DNA of 57,671 bases from Didymodactylos carnosus. Taxonomy: Eukaryota > Rotifera > Eurotatoria > Philodinida > Philodinidae. The stretch lies in NCBI GenBank assembly GCA_905250885.1, contig CAJNOQ010000277.1:1-57671 (forward strand), in the 5' to 3' direction. Position numbers and translations under genes: made by a program. Below are positions 57,301-57,671 of this stretch, in pieces; positions within the stretch are counted from its first letter, which is position 1, and each line of letters opens with the position of its first letter. The notes under the pieces were generated by a model. The model was given only the letters and a program-made list of their open reading frames with translations. It searched no databases and was not told the origin of the DNA.

Positions 57301-57609
57301 CCTCTTTAGACTTAAAACTTCGCTTTTCCTTCGTCTGAAAGAAAGTCCTGAAAGTTTTCACAAAAATTTGCCCTAAGAAAGATAGGTGAGTGGATTTCCG
57401 AGTGAACTTTTTCCGGATTTTTAAAGTTTTCAGTTTTTGCAACAGCTAATCCAACTGGATGTTTACGCGAATATTGCATCGTGCCAACTGGGGATGTGTA
57501 AAACTAGAAAGGGAACTCACAGTTCCCATTTTGTTATTATCGATACACATAGAATATAGCCACTACTAATTTTCTTGAAAATGTTTTTAAGTTTCTTTTT
57601 TTGTCATTG
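54236..57609. other. Upstream of the peptide precursor; no gene recognised
   Basis: This is the promoter side of the minus-strand peptide gene, with a (TA)n run at 54351-54384 about 120 bp from its start codon and poly-T runs near 54430. The rest is AT-rich with no coding signal. From about 57000 the base composition becomes more balanced. Confidence 0.5.
54351..54384. repeat. (TA)n microsatellite in the probable peptide-gene promoter
   Basis: TA run with one TTTA interruption, roughly 120-150 bp upstream of the peptide precursor start codon on the minus strand. Confidence 0.9.
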
Positions 57610-57671
57610 GGGTGCAGGAGATCGGAGTCGGGGGCGGTGCGGTGGTTGGCGTTCCCTGCCGTGGATATGGG
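57610..57671. other. Abruptly GC-rich edge sequence
   Basis: The last ~60 bases (GGGGTGCAGGAGATCGGAG and onwards) are about two-thirds G+C against roughly 30% for the rest. They are purine/G-rich on the + strand. Too short to identify; it may be the start of a repeat or of a differently composed gene. Confidence 0.5.

Overview
The window is animal nuclear DNA. It is AT-rich, its protein genes are split by GT-AG introns mostly about 50-250 bp long, and intergenic spacers and some introns carry many short non-autonomous transposons and fold-back repeats. The gene content (CNNM transporter, squid/hnRNP-type RNA-binding protein, proteasome Rpn2, 5-HT2-type receptor, a multi-copy LDSLSG neuropeptide precursor) points to a protostome invertebrate. 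Small AT-rich genes and the peptide family would suit a rotifer, possibly a bdelloid, but that placement is inference and no diagnostic marker was found.

Layout, left to right. (1) 290-4013 (+): a six-exon CNNM metal transporter. (2) 7929-10536 (+): a nine-exon RNA-binding protein with two RRMs and a long Q/N-rich tail, followed by a T-rich 3' region. (3) 13537-14592 (+): an intronless EF-hand protein with an N-myristoylation-type start and Gly/Gln-rich flanks. (4) 17505-19046 (-): an intronless RWD-RING-IBR-RING (RNF14-like) ubiquitin ligase. (5) 20475-23560: a transposon graveyard with a decayed non-LTR reverse transcriptase, a hAT-type element containing a second nested element, and a further hAT-type element. 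Two of these have clean 8-bp target duplications. (6) 24870-46086 (-): a complete 25-exon PSMD1/Rpn2 gene, reconstructed in frame to 1020 residues. Its 17th intron is 12.9 kb long and contains on the opposite strand a two-exon 5-HT2-like GPCR gene (33057-35001). (7) 46087-51833: a repeat-rich spacer. (8) 51834-54235 (-): a four-exon neuropeptide precursor with a signal peptide and nine copies of an 11-residue [S/T]LDSLSG[N/S]DFF peptide separated by KK/KR. (9) 54236-57671: no gene recognised; the last ~60 bases are abruptly GC-rich.

The genes do not form an operon or pathway. Two belong to ubiquitin-proteasome turnover (the RBR ligase and Rpn2) and two to neural signalling (the amine-type receptor and the peptide precursor), but nothing in the sequence shows that either pair is functionally linked. 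The most notable items are the peptide precursor, the receptor gene nested in the proteasome gene, and the dense set of hAT-like and fold-back elements, several of which share an end motif close to TCTATTTTGAAATGGA. Exon limits come from reading splice sites and checking reading frame and family similarity by eye; no alignment or database search was run.
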